From contig NZ_LNRZ01000001.1 in assembly GCF_001468265.1 (NCBI RefSeq), positions 124,001 through 188,000 on the forward strand: a DNA stretch of 64,000 bases, read 5' to 3'. This DNA comes from Sphingopyxis sp. H050 (GTDB taxonomy: Bacteria > Pseudomonadota > Alphaproteobacteria > Sphingomonadales > Sphingomonadaceae). Position 1 is the first letter of the stretch. Every line of letters begins with the position of its first letter. The notes under the pieces are model-generated. The model did no database searches. It was given only the letters and a program-made list of their open reading frames with translations, and was not told where the DNA came from. Positions 51,755 through 60,930 of this stretch are shown one piece after another. The position numbers were made by a program, and so were the translations under genes.

Positions 51755-52960
51755 ATGTACGATCAATATTATGGCTTCACCGGACGCCCGTTCCAGCTGA
51801 CGCCCGATCCGTCTTTCTATTTCGAGAGCGGCACGCATCGCAAGGCGATGTCCTATCTGGGTTACGGCCTCGCGCAGGGCGAGGGCTTCATCGTCATCAC
51901 CGGCGACGTCGGCGCGGGCAAGACGACGCTGGTCGGCCATCTGATGAACACGATCGACCCCAGCCGCCTGACCGCGGTCAAGCTGGTGTCGACGCAGGTC
52001 GAGGGCGACGATCTCCTCCGCCTCGTCGCCGAACAGTTCGGGCTCGAATGGGAAGGCCAGAGCAAGGCCGAGCTGCTGCGCTCGATGGAGGAATATCTGC
52101 GCGAACAGGCGCGCGCCGGCCGCCGCACCTTGCTGATCGTCGACGAGGGCCAGAATCTCGCCATCTCGGCGCTCGAAGAGCTGCGGATGCTCTCGAACTT
52201 CACGCTCGGCGGCCATTCGCTGCTGCAGATCTTCCTGCTCGGCCAGCCCGAATTCCGCCAGACGCTGTTTCACACGCCGACGCTCGAACAGCTGCGCCAG
52301 CGCGTGATCGCGACGCACCACCTCGACCCGATGGAGCCCGAGGAGGTCGAGCCCTATATCCTGCACCGCCTCAGAAAGGTGGGCTGGACCGGCAACCCCA
52401 GCTTCGCGCCCGAGGCGTATGAGCTGATCTTCGATTACAGCGACGGCGTGCCGCGCAAGCTGAACGTGCTCGTCAGCCGCCTGCTGCTGTTCGGCGCGGT
52501 CGAGGAACTGCACCGCATTTCGGCGCAGCATGTCCGCAATGTCATCGCCGAGATCGAGGCCGACCGCGGCATCGACGAGGCGAGCCTCGCGCCGCTGCCG
52601 GTCGAGGAGGTCGTCGCGCACGCCGCCGCCGAATGGCCCGCGCCCGCAACCGATGGCCGCCCGCCGTTCGCGGCGCCCGAAGCCAGGCCCGATTTTGCCG
52701 CCGCGCGGTCGCTCGTCGCCGACCAGGCGGGCGAAGCGGAGGGCGTTCACGATGTCGCGCCCGAGGCCGCCGTCGCCGCTGCGCCCGCGGTCGACGAAGC
52801 CCAGCTCGATGCGCTCAAGGACCAGATCGCCAGCCTCGAGGCGCGCCTCGTCGAACAGGACGCCGCGCTCCGCCGCGTGCTCGACCTGCTGATCGAATGG
52901 GTCGAACGCGATCCCGAAAATTCGCCCAACCCGCAAAATTCGCAGGTCTGGGCTGCGTGA
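51755..52960 (+). CDS. XrtA/PEP-CTERM-associated AAA ATPase
   Basis: This 401-residue ExeA/GspA-like ATPase starts MYDQYYGFTGRPFQLTPDPSF, an almost invariant opening of this subgroup. Walker A is GDVGAGKTTL (about residue 49) and Walker B is LLIVDEGQNL (about 128); a sensor region follows. The C-terminal 120 residues are acidic Pro/Ala-rich and end in a predicted coiled coil (LKDQIASLEARLVEQ). It probably energises assembly or secretion in the XrtA system; the exact role is not established. Confidence 0.9.
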   Translation: MYDQYYGFTGRPFQLTPDPSFYFESGTHRKAMSYLGYGLAQGEGFIVITGDVGAGKTTLVGHLMNTIDPSRLTAVKLVSTQVEGDDLLRLVAEQFGLEWEGQSKAELLRSMEEYLREQARAGRRTLLIVDEGQNLAISALEELRMLSNFTLGGHSLLQIFLLGQPEFRQTLFHTPTLEQLRQRVIATHHLDPMEPEEVEPYILHRLRKVGWTGNPSFAPEAYELIFDYSDGVPRKLNVLVSRLLLFGAVEELHRISAQHVRNVIAEIEADRGIDEASLAPLPVEEVVAHAAAEWPAPATDGRPPFAAPEARPDFAAARSLVADQAGEAEGVHDVAPEAAVAAAPAVDEAQLDALKDQIASLEARLVEQDAALRRVLDLLIEWVERDPENSPNPQNSQVWAA

Positions 52961-53000
52961 TGTTTTGAGGCGGCGCCAATTTATGGCGCCAATTTATATG

Positions 53001-53090
53001 GTGTTTCCCCGCGAAGGCGGAGATCCATCATCCGGCGGCGGAAGATGGCATCGGTCGGTGATGGGCCCCCGCCTTCGCGGGGGAACACAT
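53001..53090. repeat. Family C palindromic repeat (copy 5)
   Basis: GTGTTTCCCCGCGAAGGCGG and CCCGCCTTCGCGGGGGAACA form the arms. It lies between the ATPase and deacetylase genes, the only sizeable break in the rightward operon before 59.7 kb. Confidence 0.85.
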
Positions 53091-53141
53091 CTTTTACTCG
53101 GAGCCGATCCCGCACTAGAAGATCGGCGAAGGTGAGGGACA

Positions 53142-54002
53142 ATGCAGAACGGCCTCTCGGTCGATGTCGAGGACTGGTTCCAGGTCGGCGCCTTTGAGCG
53201 CACGATCGGCCGCGCCGACTGGGACGGGCTCGAATGCCGCGTCGAGGCCAATTGCGACGCGGTGCTGCAAATCTTTGCCGACGCGGGCGCGAAGGGCACC
53301 TTCTTCACCCTCGGCTGGGTCGCCGAACGCTATCCCGCGCTGATCAAGCGCATCGTCGCGGCGGGGCACGAGCTGGCGAGCCACGGCTATGACCACAAGC
53401 GCGTCTTCACCATGACTGCCGACGAGTTCGCCGCCGACCTCAAGAAGACGCGGGCGATCCTTGAGGACCTCGGCGGCGTGCCGATCCGCGGTTACCGCGC
53501 GCCCAGCTTTTCGGTCGATACGCGCACGCCCTGGGCGCATGCGGTGCTCGCCGAACAGGGCTATGCCTATTCGTCGAGCGTCGCGCCGGTCGTCCACGAT
53601 CATTACGGCTGGCCGCACAGCCCGCGCCATGCCTGGCGCCCGCTGCCCGACAGCGATCTCGTCGAATGGCCGGTCACCACCGCGCGCCTTGCCGGGCGCA
53701 CGCTTGCGGCGGGCGGCGGCGGCTTCATGCGCCTGCTTCCCTATGGCTTCACGCGCTGGGCGATCGAGCGGATGAACGCCGACGGCCATCCCGCGATCCT
53801 CTATTTCCACCCGTGGGAGATCGATCCCGGCCAGCCGCGCGTCGCCGACGCGCCGATCAAGTCGAAGATCCGTCATTATACCGGCCTGTCGGCGATGGCG
53901 GGGAAGCTGAAGAAATTGCTTGCCGATTTCGACTGGACGCGCGCCGACGCGCTGCTCCCCGCGCAGCAGGAGCGCGCGCAGCCGTGGCGCGCCGCGGCGT
54001 GA
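53142..54002 (+). CDS. XrtA-locus polysaccharide deacetylase
   Basis: This 286-residue NodB-fold (CE4) enzyme starts MQNGLSVDVEDWFQVGAF, with the first catalytic/metal Asp in DVED. It has GTFFTLGW, the metal His pair SHGYDH (about residues 80-85), RGYRAPSFSVD and a C-terminal LYFHPWEIDP His motif, all intact. It should remove N- or O-acetyl groups from the exported polymer. There is no signal peptide, so action on a cytosolic or membrane-linked intermediate is implied. Overlap with the next gene is GTGA. Confidence 0.91.
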   Translation: MQNGLSVDVEDWFQVGAFERTIGRADWDGLECRVEANCDAVLQIFADAGAKGTFFTLGWVAERYPALIKRIVAAGHELASHGYDHKRVFTMTADEFAADLKKTRAILEDLGGVPIRGYRAPSFSVDTRTPWAHAVLAEQGYAYSSSVAPVVHDHYGWPHSPRHAWRPLPDSDLVEWPVTTARLAGRTLAAGGGGFMRLLPYGFTRWAIERMNADGHPAILYFHPWEIDPGQPRVADAPIKSKIRHYTGLSAMAGKLKKLLADFDWTRADALLPAQQERAQPWRAAA

Positions 54003-55042
54003 ACGCGCCGATCCAGTCCCCGGTCGCGCTGAGCGATGCCGACGCATGGGATGCCTATGTCGCCGCGCATCCGGACGCGACCCCCTTCCACACGCGGGCG
54101 TGGTGCGAGGCGATCACGCGCGCGACCGGGCATCGCTGCCATCTCGTCACGGCGCGCGATGCGGGCGGCGCTTTGACCGGCCTCCTGCCGCTCCATCATA
54201 TCCGCTCGCCCCTGTTCGGGCAGGCGCTGGTCGGCAGCGGCTTCGCCGTGGGTGGCGGCATCCTCGCCGATGACGCCGCCGCGGCGGCCGTGCTCGCGCA
54301 GGGCGCCGCCGACATGGCGCGCTCGCTCGGCGTGCCGTCTGTCGAACTGCGCGGCGGCCCCTTGCCAGAGGGTTGGCAGGTCGAGCAGGACATCTATGCC
54401 GGCTTCGCCCGCGACCTCGCCGTCGATGACGACACCGAACTCCTCGCGATCCCCCGCAAACAGCGCGCCGAGGTCCGCAAGGCGCTCGACGGCGGCCTGA
54501 CGGTGACGACGGGCCGCGACGAACAGCACCGCCGCGATCACTACCGCATCTACGCGACGAGCGTCCGCAACCTGGGTACGCCGGTTTTCCCTAAGTCCTT
54601 GTTTTCGTGCGTTATAGACGCCTTCGGCGACGCCGCCGACATCCTCGATGTGCGCGACGATGGTAAAGTTGTCGCCAGCGTCCTCAGCCTCTACTGGCGC
54701 GGCACCGTCATGCCCTATTGGGGCGGCGGCACCACCGACGCGCGGCGGCTGCGCGCCAACGAACTCCTCTACTTCGCGCTGATGCGCCACGCCCGCACGC
54801 GTGGCTGCACGCGCTTCGATTTCGGCCGGTCGAAGATCGGCACCGGTCCCTTTGCCTACAAGAAGAATTGGGGCTTCGAGCCCAAGCCGCTCGTCTATGC
54901 GCGCTGGCTGGCGCCCGGCGAAAAGGCCCGCGATACCAATCCCAACAGCGCCAAATACCGGCTGCAGGTCGACCTCTGGAAAAAGCTGCCGCTATGGGCG
55001 GCGAACCGCATCGGCCCGCTGATCGCACGCGGGCTGGGATAG
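53999..55042 (+). CDS. FemAB-family XrtA/PEP-CTERM-associated protein
   Basis: This 347-residue FemX/FemAB-like transferase with paired GNAT folds has HTRAWCEAITRATGHRC, IPRKQRAEVRKALD, and GCTRFDFGRSKIGTGPFAYK near the C-terminal domain. FemAB enzymes add amino acids from aminoacyl-tRNA; the XrtA branch may instead modify a sugar or lipid intermediate. The start is GTG 53999 overlapping the deacetylase stop. The longer upstream frame runs through the deacetylase gene and is not used. It ends one base into the next gene (TAGTG). Confidence 0.9.
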   Translation: MNAPIQSPVALSDADAWDAYVAAHPDATPFHTRAWCEAITRATGHRCHLVTARDAGGALTGLLPLHHIRSPLFGQALVGSGFAVGGGILADDAAAAAVLAQGAADMARSLGVPSVELRGGPLPEGWQVEQDIYAGFARDLAVDDDTELLAIPRKQRAEVRKALDGGLTVTTGRDEQHRRDHYRIYATSVRNLGTPVFPKSLFSCVIDAFGDAADILDVRDDGKVVASVLSLYWRGTVMPYWGGGTTDARRLRANELLYFALMRHARTRGCTRFDFGRSKIGTGPFAYKKNWGFEPKPLVYARWLAPGEKARDTNPNSAKYRLQVDLWKKLPLWAANRIGPLIARGLG

Positions 55043-56247
55043 TGGCCGAAATCCTGTTCCTCGTCCACCGCGCGCCCTGGCCGCCCGACCGCGGCGACCG
55101 CATCCGCAGTTGGCATATGTTCGAGGCGCTGGCCAGGCTCGCGCCCGTGCACATAGCGGCGCTCGCCGACAACGAAGCCGACGCCGCTGTCGCTTGGGAC
55201 AGGATGGCGCCGCTCTGCAAGACGCTGGCGATTGAAGTGCGCAACGTCTCGCGCCCGGTCGCGCTTGCGCACGCAGTGCTGCGCGGCGAGCCGGTGTCGA
55301 ACCGCCTGTTCCGCAATGCCGCGCTCGCCGAGCATGTCGGCGCGCTGCTTGCGCTCGGCACCGTCACCCACATCGTCGCCTTCTCGGGACAGATGGCGCA
55401 ATATCTGCCTCCCGATTTTGCCGGCCCGGTGCTGATGGATTTCGTCGACGTCGATTCGGCGAAATTCGCGACCTATGCCGAACAGGACAAGCGCCAGCCG
55501 CTGAGCTGGGTCCATGCCCGCGAGGCGAAAAAGCTTGGCGCGTTCGAAGCGAAGGTCGCGCGGGCGGTCGATGCCAGCCTGTTCGTTAGCGAGGCCGAGG
55601 CGGCATTGTTCCGACAGTGCAGCGGCCTCGGTGCCGACAAGGTGTGCGCGGTGGAGAACGGGATCGACACCGCGCGCTTCGATCCGGCGCTGCCGCTGGA
55701 CCAAGTGGGCGTGGGCGAAGGGCCGCTGATCGTCTTCACCGGCCAGATGGACTATCGGCCGAACATCGATGCGGTCCACTGCTTCGTCGCCGACAGTCTG
55801 CCGCGCGTCCGCAAGGCGCATCCGGATGCGCGCTTCGCGATCGTCGGCCGGGCGCCGACCGAGGATGTTCGCGCGCTGGGCGCGCTGCCCGGCGTGATCG
55901 TCACCGGCGAAGTCCCCGACGTGCGGTCGTGGCTAGCCGCGGCCGATGCCGTCGTCGCGCCGCTGCTGCTCGCGCGCGGTGTGCAGAACAAGCTCCTCGA
56001 AGCGATGGCGATGGCGCGGCCGGTGGTCGCGAGTGCAGCTGCTTCGACCGGGATCGATGCGGTGCCGGGCGAACATCTGCTCGTCGCCGATGATGCCGAA
56101 GCGATGGCAGCCTCTGTCGTGCAGCTGCTCGACGACCGGGCGGGTGCGGCGAAGATGGGAGCCGCTGCGCGTGAACGCATGATCGCGCGCTACGGTTGGG
56201 ACGCGCGGCTCGCGCCGCTCGCCAAATTGCTGGGGCTGGCGGCGTGA
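55042..56247 (+). CDS. Glycosyltransferase, XrtA/PEP-CTERM system-associated
   Basis: This 401-residue GT-B-fold sugar transferase (GT4-like) begins with EILFLVHRAPWPPDRGDRIR, typical of the PEP-CTERM-linked branch. The C-terminal nucleotide-sugar domain contains IVFTGQMDYRPN, RFAIVGRAPTEDVRAL and VAPLLLARGVQNKLLEAMAM. It would add a sugar to the lipid-linked repeat unit. The GTG start 55042 overlaps the previous stop, and its own stop overlaps the xrtA start, so the genes are tightly coupled. Confidence 0.91.
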   Translation: MAEILFLVHRAPWPPDRGDRIRSWHMFEALARLAPVHIAALADNEADAAVAWDRMAPLCKTLAIEVRNVSRPVALAHAVLRGEPVSNRLFRNAALAEHVGALLALGTVTHIVAFSGQMAQYLPPDFAGPVLMDFVDVDSAKFATYAEQDKRQPLSWVHAREAKKLGAFEAKVARAVDASLFVSEAEAALFRQCSGLGADKVCAVENGIDTARFDPALPLDQVGVGEGPLIVFTGQMDYRPNIDAVHCFVADSLPRVRKAHPDARFAIVGRAPTEDVRALGALPGVIVTGEVPDVRSWLAAADAVVAPLLLARGVQNKLLEAMAMARPVVASAAASTGIDAVPGEHLLVADDAEAMAASVVQLLDDRAGAAKMGAAARERMIARYGWDARLAPLAKLLGLAA

Positions 56248-57755
56248 CCGTAGAAACGATCGCAGCCGCGAAGACATGGACCCTCTGGCAGCGGCATCTG
56301 GTGGCGCTCGCCGGGCTGTCGGCGGCGATTGTCGCGATCTTCTACCGCGATGCCGCCGACATGGTGGGCATCTGGTGGCGCAGTTCGACCTTCACCCACT
56401 GCCTGCTGATGATCCCGATGATCGGCTGGCTGCTGTCGCAGCGCGCGCACCTGCTGAAGCCGCTGACGCCGGTGTTTTGGTGGCCGGCGCTGCTTTGGAT
56501 GGCGGGTGCGGGGCTGGTGTGGCTCGTCGGCGATGCCGCCGGGATCGGCCTGTTCCGCCAGCTCGCGCTGGTGCTGATGCTGCAGGGTGCGGTGGCCGCG
56601 ATGCTCGGCGAAAAGCTGGTGCGCGGGCTGCTCTTTCCGCTCGGCTATGCGCTGCTGCTCATACCCTTCGGCGAGGAACTGGTGCCGCTGCTTCAGACGC
56701 TGACCGCGCATATCTCGCTGGCCCTGCTCCACCTGTCGGGGCTGGAGGCGCAGATGGAAGGCGTGTTCATCACGACCCGCGCCGGCTTCTTCGAGGTCGC
56801 CGAGGCCTGTTCGGGGGTCAATTTCCTGATCGCGATGCTCGCCTATTCGGTGTTCGCGGCGCACCTCTGTTTCAAGGGCTGGCGGCGGCGGATCGTCTTC
56901 GTGACGCTTGCGCTGGCGACGACGATCCTCGCCAACGCGCTGCGCGCCTATGGCACGATGGTCGCGGCCGAAATCTGGGGAATCGAGGCGGCGGGCGGGA
57001 TCGATCATATCTTCTATGGCTGGGTCTTCTTCGGGGCCGTGATCCTGCTCGTCATGCTAGTCGCTCGCGGCTGGTTCGACCGGCCCGCGAACGACCCTGC
57101 TGTCGATGTGGCCGGGCTGGATGGCACGCCGCGTTTTGCGGGCAAGGCGCTTGCGGTGCTTCCCGCTGCGCTGGTCATCCCGCTCATCTTTACGGGCTGG
57201 GCGATGTTGATCGGCGGACGCTCGGCGCCGCTGCCGGCTGTGATGGAAATCGCGACGCCAGCGGGCTGGACCGTCCTCTCATCCGAACAAGCGGCGTGGA
57301 CCCCCCGTTTCGATGGCGCCGACCAGCGGCTGCTCCGGCATTTCGGTGATGCCAAGGGTCGTCGCGTCGCGGTCGCGATCGGCGGGTATGTGCGTCAGGC
57401 CGAGGGGCGCGAGGTGGTCGCTTACGGGCAGGGCGCCATCGACCCAGACAGCAAATGGGCGTGGAGCGCCGCGCTGCCTGCCGTCGCGGGCGCAAAGACC
57501 GAAAGGCTGCTCCATTCCGGCCCGGTGCTGCGCGATGCGGCGACCTGGTTTGTCGTCGACGGCGCGGCGACGGGCAGCCCGCGCGGCGCCAAGCTCGCCG
57601 GTTTAAAGGCGCGGCTGTTCGGCGGCGACCCGCGCGCGCTGTCGCTGATCGTGTCCGCCGAGGAGGGGCAGGGCGGCCGCGATGCGATCGCCGATTTCGT
57701 TTCCGCGTCGGGCGGAGCGCAGGCGATGGCTGACCGCGCCTTGAAAACCCGCTAG
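56244..57755 (+). CDS. xrtA: Exosortase A fused to EpsI domain
   Basis: This 503-residue inner-membrane protein has about eight helices in residues 15-290 forming the exosortase. The catalytic Cys is in VAEACSGVNF (residue 189), Arg in NALRAYG (about 234) and His in GIDHIFYGW (255). After another helix (about 312-332), a periplasmic EpsI domain fills residues 335-500. XrtA recognises and processes PEP-CTERM tails on exported proteins. The fusion of exosortase and EpsI in one chain is a known arrangement. GTG 56244 overlaps the glycosyltransferase stop (GTGA). No PEP-CTERM protein is encoded in this window. Confidence 0.94.
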   Translation: MTVETIAAAKTWTLWQRHLVALAGLSAAIVAIFYRDAADMVGIWWRSSTFTHCLLMIPMIGWLLSQRAHLLKPLTPVFWWPALLWMAGAGLVWLVGDAAGIGLFRQLALVLMLQGAVAAMLGEKLVRGLLFPLGYALLLIPFGEELVPLLQTLTAHISLALLHLSGLEAQMEGVFITTRAGFFEVAEACSGVNFLIAMLAYSVFAAHLCFKGWRRRIVFVTLALATTILANALRAYGTMVAAEIWGIEAAGGIDHIFYGWVFFGAVILLVMLVARGWFDRPANDPAVDVAGLDGTPRFAGKALAVLPAALVIPLIFTGWAMLIGGRSAPLPAVMEIATPAGWTVLSSEQAAWTPRFDGADQRLLRHFGDAKGRRVAVAIGGYVRQAEGREVVAYGQGAIDPDSKWAWSAALPAVAGAKTERLLHSGPVLRDAATWFVVDGAATGSPRGAKLAGLKARLFGGDPRALSLIVSAEEGQGGRDAIADFVSASGGAQAMADRALKTR

Positions 57756-57768
57756 AGCTGCTTCCTAT

Positions 57769-59664
57769 ATGTGCGGGATCGCGGGAATTTATCATATCGA
57801 GACGGCAAAACCCGTCGATCCCGCGCGCGTTCGCGCGATGCTGCACCCCATGAGCCATCGCGGCCCCGACGGTTCGGGCGACTGGACCGCGCCCGGCGTC
57901 GGCTTGGGCCACCTCCGTCTGTCGATCATCGACATCGCGGGCAGCCCGCAGCCGATGGCGAGCGACGACGAGATGGTGACGCTCACCTATAACGGTGAAA
58001 TCTACAACTTCCGCGAGCTGCGCGCCGAACTGGAAGACCGTGGCCATCGCTTTCGCACCAGCGGCGATACCGAGGTGATCATCGCGGCGTGGCGGCAATG
58101 GGGGCCGGATTGCCTGTCGCGGCTCAATGGCATGTTCGCCTTCGCACTCCACGATCATGCGCGCGGCTGCCTGTTCCTGGCGCGCGACCGTCTGGGGGTA
58201 AAGCCGCTCCATTTCGCGCGACTTTCCGACGGATCGATCGCCTTTGCGTCGGAACTCAAAGGCCTGCTCCGCCATCCGCTGCTGCGGCAGGAGGCGAACC
58301 TCACCGCGGTCGAGGATTTCCTTGCGCTCGGCTATGTCCCCGACGACAATTGCATCGTCGCGGGGGTCGAAAAGCTGCCCGCGGGGCACTTCCTGCTGCT
58401 CGAACGCGGCAATCCGGTGCCCGCGCCGACGCGATGGTGGGCGCCCGATTTCTCGAAACGCATTCGCGCCAGCGAAGGTGAGGCGGCCGAACATCTCGTC
58501 CACCTAATGCGCGCGGCCGTCACCCACCGTATGGTGTCGGACGTGCCGCTCGGCGCCTTCCTGTCTGGCGGGGTCGACAGCAGCGCCGTCGTCGCGCTGA
58601 TGGCTGAGGTGAGCTCGAAGGCGGTCAAGACCTGCACGATCGGCTTCGATCAGGCGGCGCTCGACGAGACCGCCTATGCGCAAGCGATCGCCGAGCGCTT
58701 CGCGACCGACCACCGCACGCGCACCGTCGCGGCGGCGGATTTTGGGCTGATCGACAAGATCGCGGATATGTTCGACGAGCCCTTCGCCGATGCGAGCGCG
58801 CTGCCGACCTACCGCGTGTGCGAACTCGCGCGCGAAGAGGTGACCGTGGCGCTCTCGGGCGACGGCGCCGATGAGGCGTTTGCAGGCTATCGCCGTCTGG
58901 TCTTTCAGCATCAGGAGGAGAGGCTGCGCGCGATGATTCCTTCGGTCCTGCGCAAGGGGCTGTTCGGCCCGCTGTCGCGCGTGTGGCCGCAAATGGACTG
59001 GGCGCCGCGTCCGCTGCGCGCCCGCGCCACGCTCGCCAGCCTGTCGAAGAGCGGGGCGGAAGGCTATGCCGAGGCGGTGGGGGTAACGGGCCCGGCGCAG
59101 CGCGCGCGCCTGTTCAACGACGCGGCGGTCAACGCGCTCGGCGACCATATCGCCGAAGCGCGCTATTGGCAGGCGATGCACGACGCGCCGGCGCGCGAGG
59201 CGCTCGACCGCGCCCAATATGCCGACCTTATGATCTGGCTGCCCGGCGACATCCTGACCAAAACCGACCGGATGAGCATGGCGGTCAGCCTCGAGGCGCG
59301 CGAGCCTTTGCTCGACTATCGCCTGATCGAGTTCGCCGCGAGCCTGCCCGCATCGATGCGCGTCAAGGGCGGGACGGGCAAGGCGATCATGAAGCAGGCG
59401 ATGGAGCGCTATCTGCCGCACGACATCCTGTATCGTCCGAAAATGGGTTTCGTGACGCCGGTGTCGGCCTGGTTCCGCGGACCCCTCGCCCAGCAGGCGA
59501 AGGCGCTCGCGGCCTCGTCGACGCTCGCGCGCTCGGGCTGGTTCGACATGGCCGAGATCGAACGCGTCGTTGCCGCACACCAGTCCGGGCGACGCGATCA
59601 TGGGCGGCTGATCTGGCAATTTTTCATGTTGGAGAAGTCGCTCGCGAAGCTGTTCGGGATTTGA
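57769..59664 (+). CDS. XrtA-associated amidotransferase 1 (asparagine synthase-like)
   Basis: This 631-residue protein has an N-terminal class II glutaminase domain whose nucleophile is Cys2 (MCGIAGIYH, LHPMSHRGPDGSG). Its C-terminal ATP-pyrophosphatase domain carries SGGVDSSAVVAL (about residue 266) and LSGDGADEAFAGYRR. Such enzymes adenylate a carboxylate and amidate it with glutamine nitrogen. In XrtA loci the target is thought to be a sugar acid or similar group of the polysaccharide rather than free aspartate. It starts 13 bp after xrtA and completes the core operon. Confidence 0.92.
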   Translation: MCGIAGIYHIETAKPVDPARVRAMLHPMSHRGPDGSGDWTAPGVGLGHLRLSIIDIAGSPQPMASDDEMVTLTYNGEIYNFRELRAELEDRGHRFRTSGDTEVIIAAWRQWGPDCLSRLNGMFAFALHDHARGCLFLARDRLGVKPLHFARLSDGSIAFASELKGLLRHPLLRQEANLTAVEDFLALGYVPDDNCIVAGVEKLPAGHFLLLERGNPVPAPTRWWAPDFSKRIRASEGEAAEHLVHLMRAAVTHRMVSDVPLGAFLSGGVDSSAVVALMAEVSSKAVKTCTIGFDQAALDETAYAQAIAERFATDHRTRTVAAADFGLIDKIADMFDEPFADASALPTYRVCELAREEVTVALSGDGADEAFAGYRRLVFQHQEERLRAMIPSVLRKGLFGPLSRVWPQMDWAPRPLRARATLASLSKSGAEGYAEAVGVTGPAQRARLFNDAAVNALGDHIAEARYWQAMHDAPAREALDRAQYADLMIWLPGDILTKTDRMSMAVSLEAREPLLDYRLIEFAASLPASMRVKGGTGKAIMKQAMERYLPHDILYRPKMGFVTPVSAWFRGPLAQQAKALAASSTLARSGWFDMAEIERVVAAHQSGRRDHGRLIWQFFMLEKSLAKLFGI

Positions 59665-59672
59665 AGAATATT

Positions 59673-59704
59673 CGTCGCCCCCGCGCAGGCAGGGACGACG
59701 GTCA
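59673..59704. repeat. Degenerate single-arm family C repeat
   Basis: TCGTCGCCCCCGCGCAGGCA followed by GGGACGACGG is a decayed half-unit of family C between the amidotransferase and acetyltransferase genes. Confidence 0.45.
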
Positions 59705-59745
59705 TTTCCACGCCATCTTAACCCCTGCCTGCTAACCTCCACCCG

Positions 59746-60930
59746 ATGACGGTCCATCCTGCCTTTCCGACCAGCGACGCGGAAGTTGCCCCGCTGACCG
59801 TGCGCGTCGTCGATCCGCTGGCGCTGTCGGACGAGCTGGCGGCGGCGTGGGACCGGCTGGCAGAGGAGGCAAGCGAGCCCAATCCCTTCGCCGAGCGCTG
59901 GTGTCTGCAATCGGCGCTGCATCTGCTGGACCCCCAGCGCCATGCCCGGCTCGTCATGGTTCGCGACGGCAGCACTGGGCCGGTGATCGGCGTGATGCCG
60001 CTTGCGCACGCGGCCAAATATGGCCGCCTGCCGCTGCGCCATGTGACCGGCTGGACGCATCACAATCATTTCCTTGGGCTCCCGCTGGTGCGCGCGGGAT
60101 GCGAAAATCTCTTCTGGTCGATCCTGCTCGGGTGGTGCGACGCGTCCGCCTGGGCCAGGACGCTCGTGCATGTCCCGCGGCTGACCGAGGACGGTCCGCT
60201 GCACAAGGCGCTGGTCGATGTCGCGCGCGTACGCGGCGGCGAGGCCGAGGTCGTCCACCGCGAAGAGCGCGCGTTGCTCGACAGCGACCTTTCGCCCGAG
60301 GCTTATTGGGATGAAGCGGTCCGGGCGAAGAAGCGCAAGGAATTGCGGCGGCAGGCAAACCGCCTTGCCGAGCAGGGCCTGCTGACCTTCCGCCGCTGGC
60401 AGCCGGGCGAGGCGCTCGATCCGTGGCTCGACGGCTTTCTCGAGCTTGAGGCGCGGGGCTGGAAAGGCCGCGCCGAGTCCGCGCTCGCCAGCCATGGCGA
60501 GACCGAAGCCTGGTTCCGCGCCGTGCTGGCTGGCGCGGCAGATGCCGGGCGGCTCGATATGCGTTCGCTCGATCTGGACGGACGTCCGCTTGCGATGCTG
60601 ATCAATTTCCTCTGCCCACCCGGCGGCTTTTCGTTCAAGACCGCCTTCGACGAGGATTATGCGCGCTTCTCGCCCGGGGTGCTGCTGCAACAGGCGAACC
60701 TCGACCTGCTGGGCGATGCGCGGATCGACTGGGTCGACAGCTGCGCCGCCCCCGGTCACCCGATGATCGACAGCGTGTGGCGCGAACGGCGGCGCCTCGT
60801 TTGGGTCAACGTCCCGCTGGCGGGCAGCTCCGACCGGCTGCGTTTCAACGCGCTGACCCGGGCGGAAAGACTCTGGCGACGCTGGAAGCGCGCCGCGCCC
60901 GCGACACCCGACGCACAGGATTTGCCATGA
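59746..60930 (+). CDS. GNAT/BcsL-like acetyltransferase at the XrtA locus
   Basis: This 394-residue protein has the tandem GNAT-like fold of the CelD/BcsL group. NPFAERWCLQSALHLL is near the N-terminus. RAKKRKELRRQANRLAE and GGFSFKTAFDEDYARFSPGV in the C-terminal half match the acyl-CoA/substrate region of the family. It is the third transferase of this broad group at the locus, after those at 42639 and 53999. It overlaps the cupin gene by ATGA. Probable function is acylation of a polysaccharide or precursor; evidence is family and location only. Confidence 0.85.
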   Translation: MTVHPAFPTSDAEVAPLTVRVVDPLALSDELAAAWDRLAEEASEPNPFAERWCLQSALHLLDPQRHARLVMVRDGSTGPVIGVMPLAHAAKYGRLPLRHVTGWTHHNHFLGLPLVRAGCENLFWSILLGWCDASAWARTLVHVPRLTEDGPLHKALVDVARVRGGEAEVVHREERALLDSDLSPEAYWDEAVRAKKRKELRRQANRLAEQGLLTFRRWQPGEALDPWLDGFLELEARGWKGRAESALASHGETEAWFRAVLAGAADAGRLDMRSLDLDGRPLAMLINFLCPPGGFSFKTAFDEDYARFSPGVLLQQANLDLLGDARIDWVDSCAAPGHPMIDSVWRERRRLVWVNVPLAGSSDRLRFNALTRAERLWRRWKRAAPATPDAQDLP

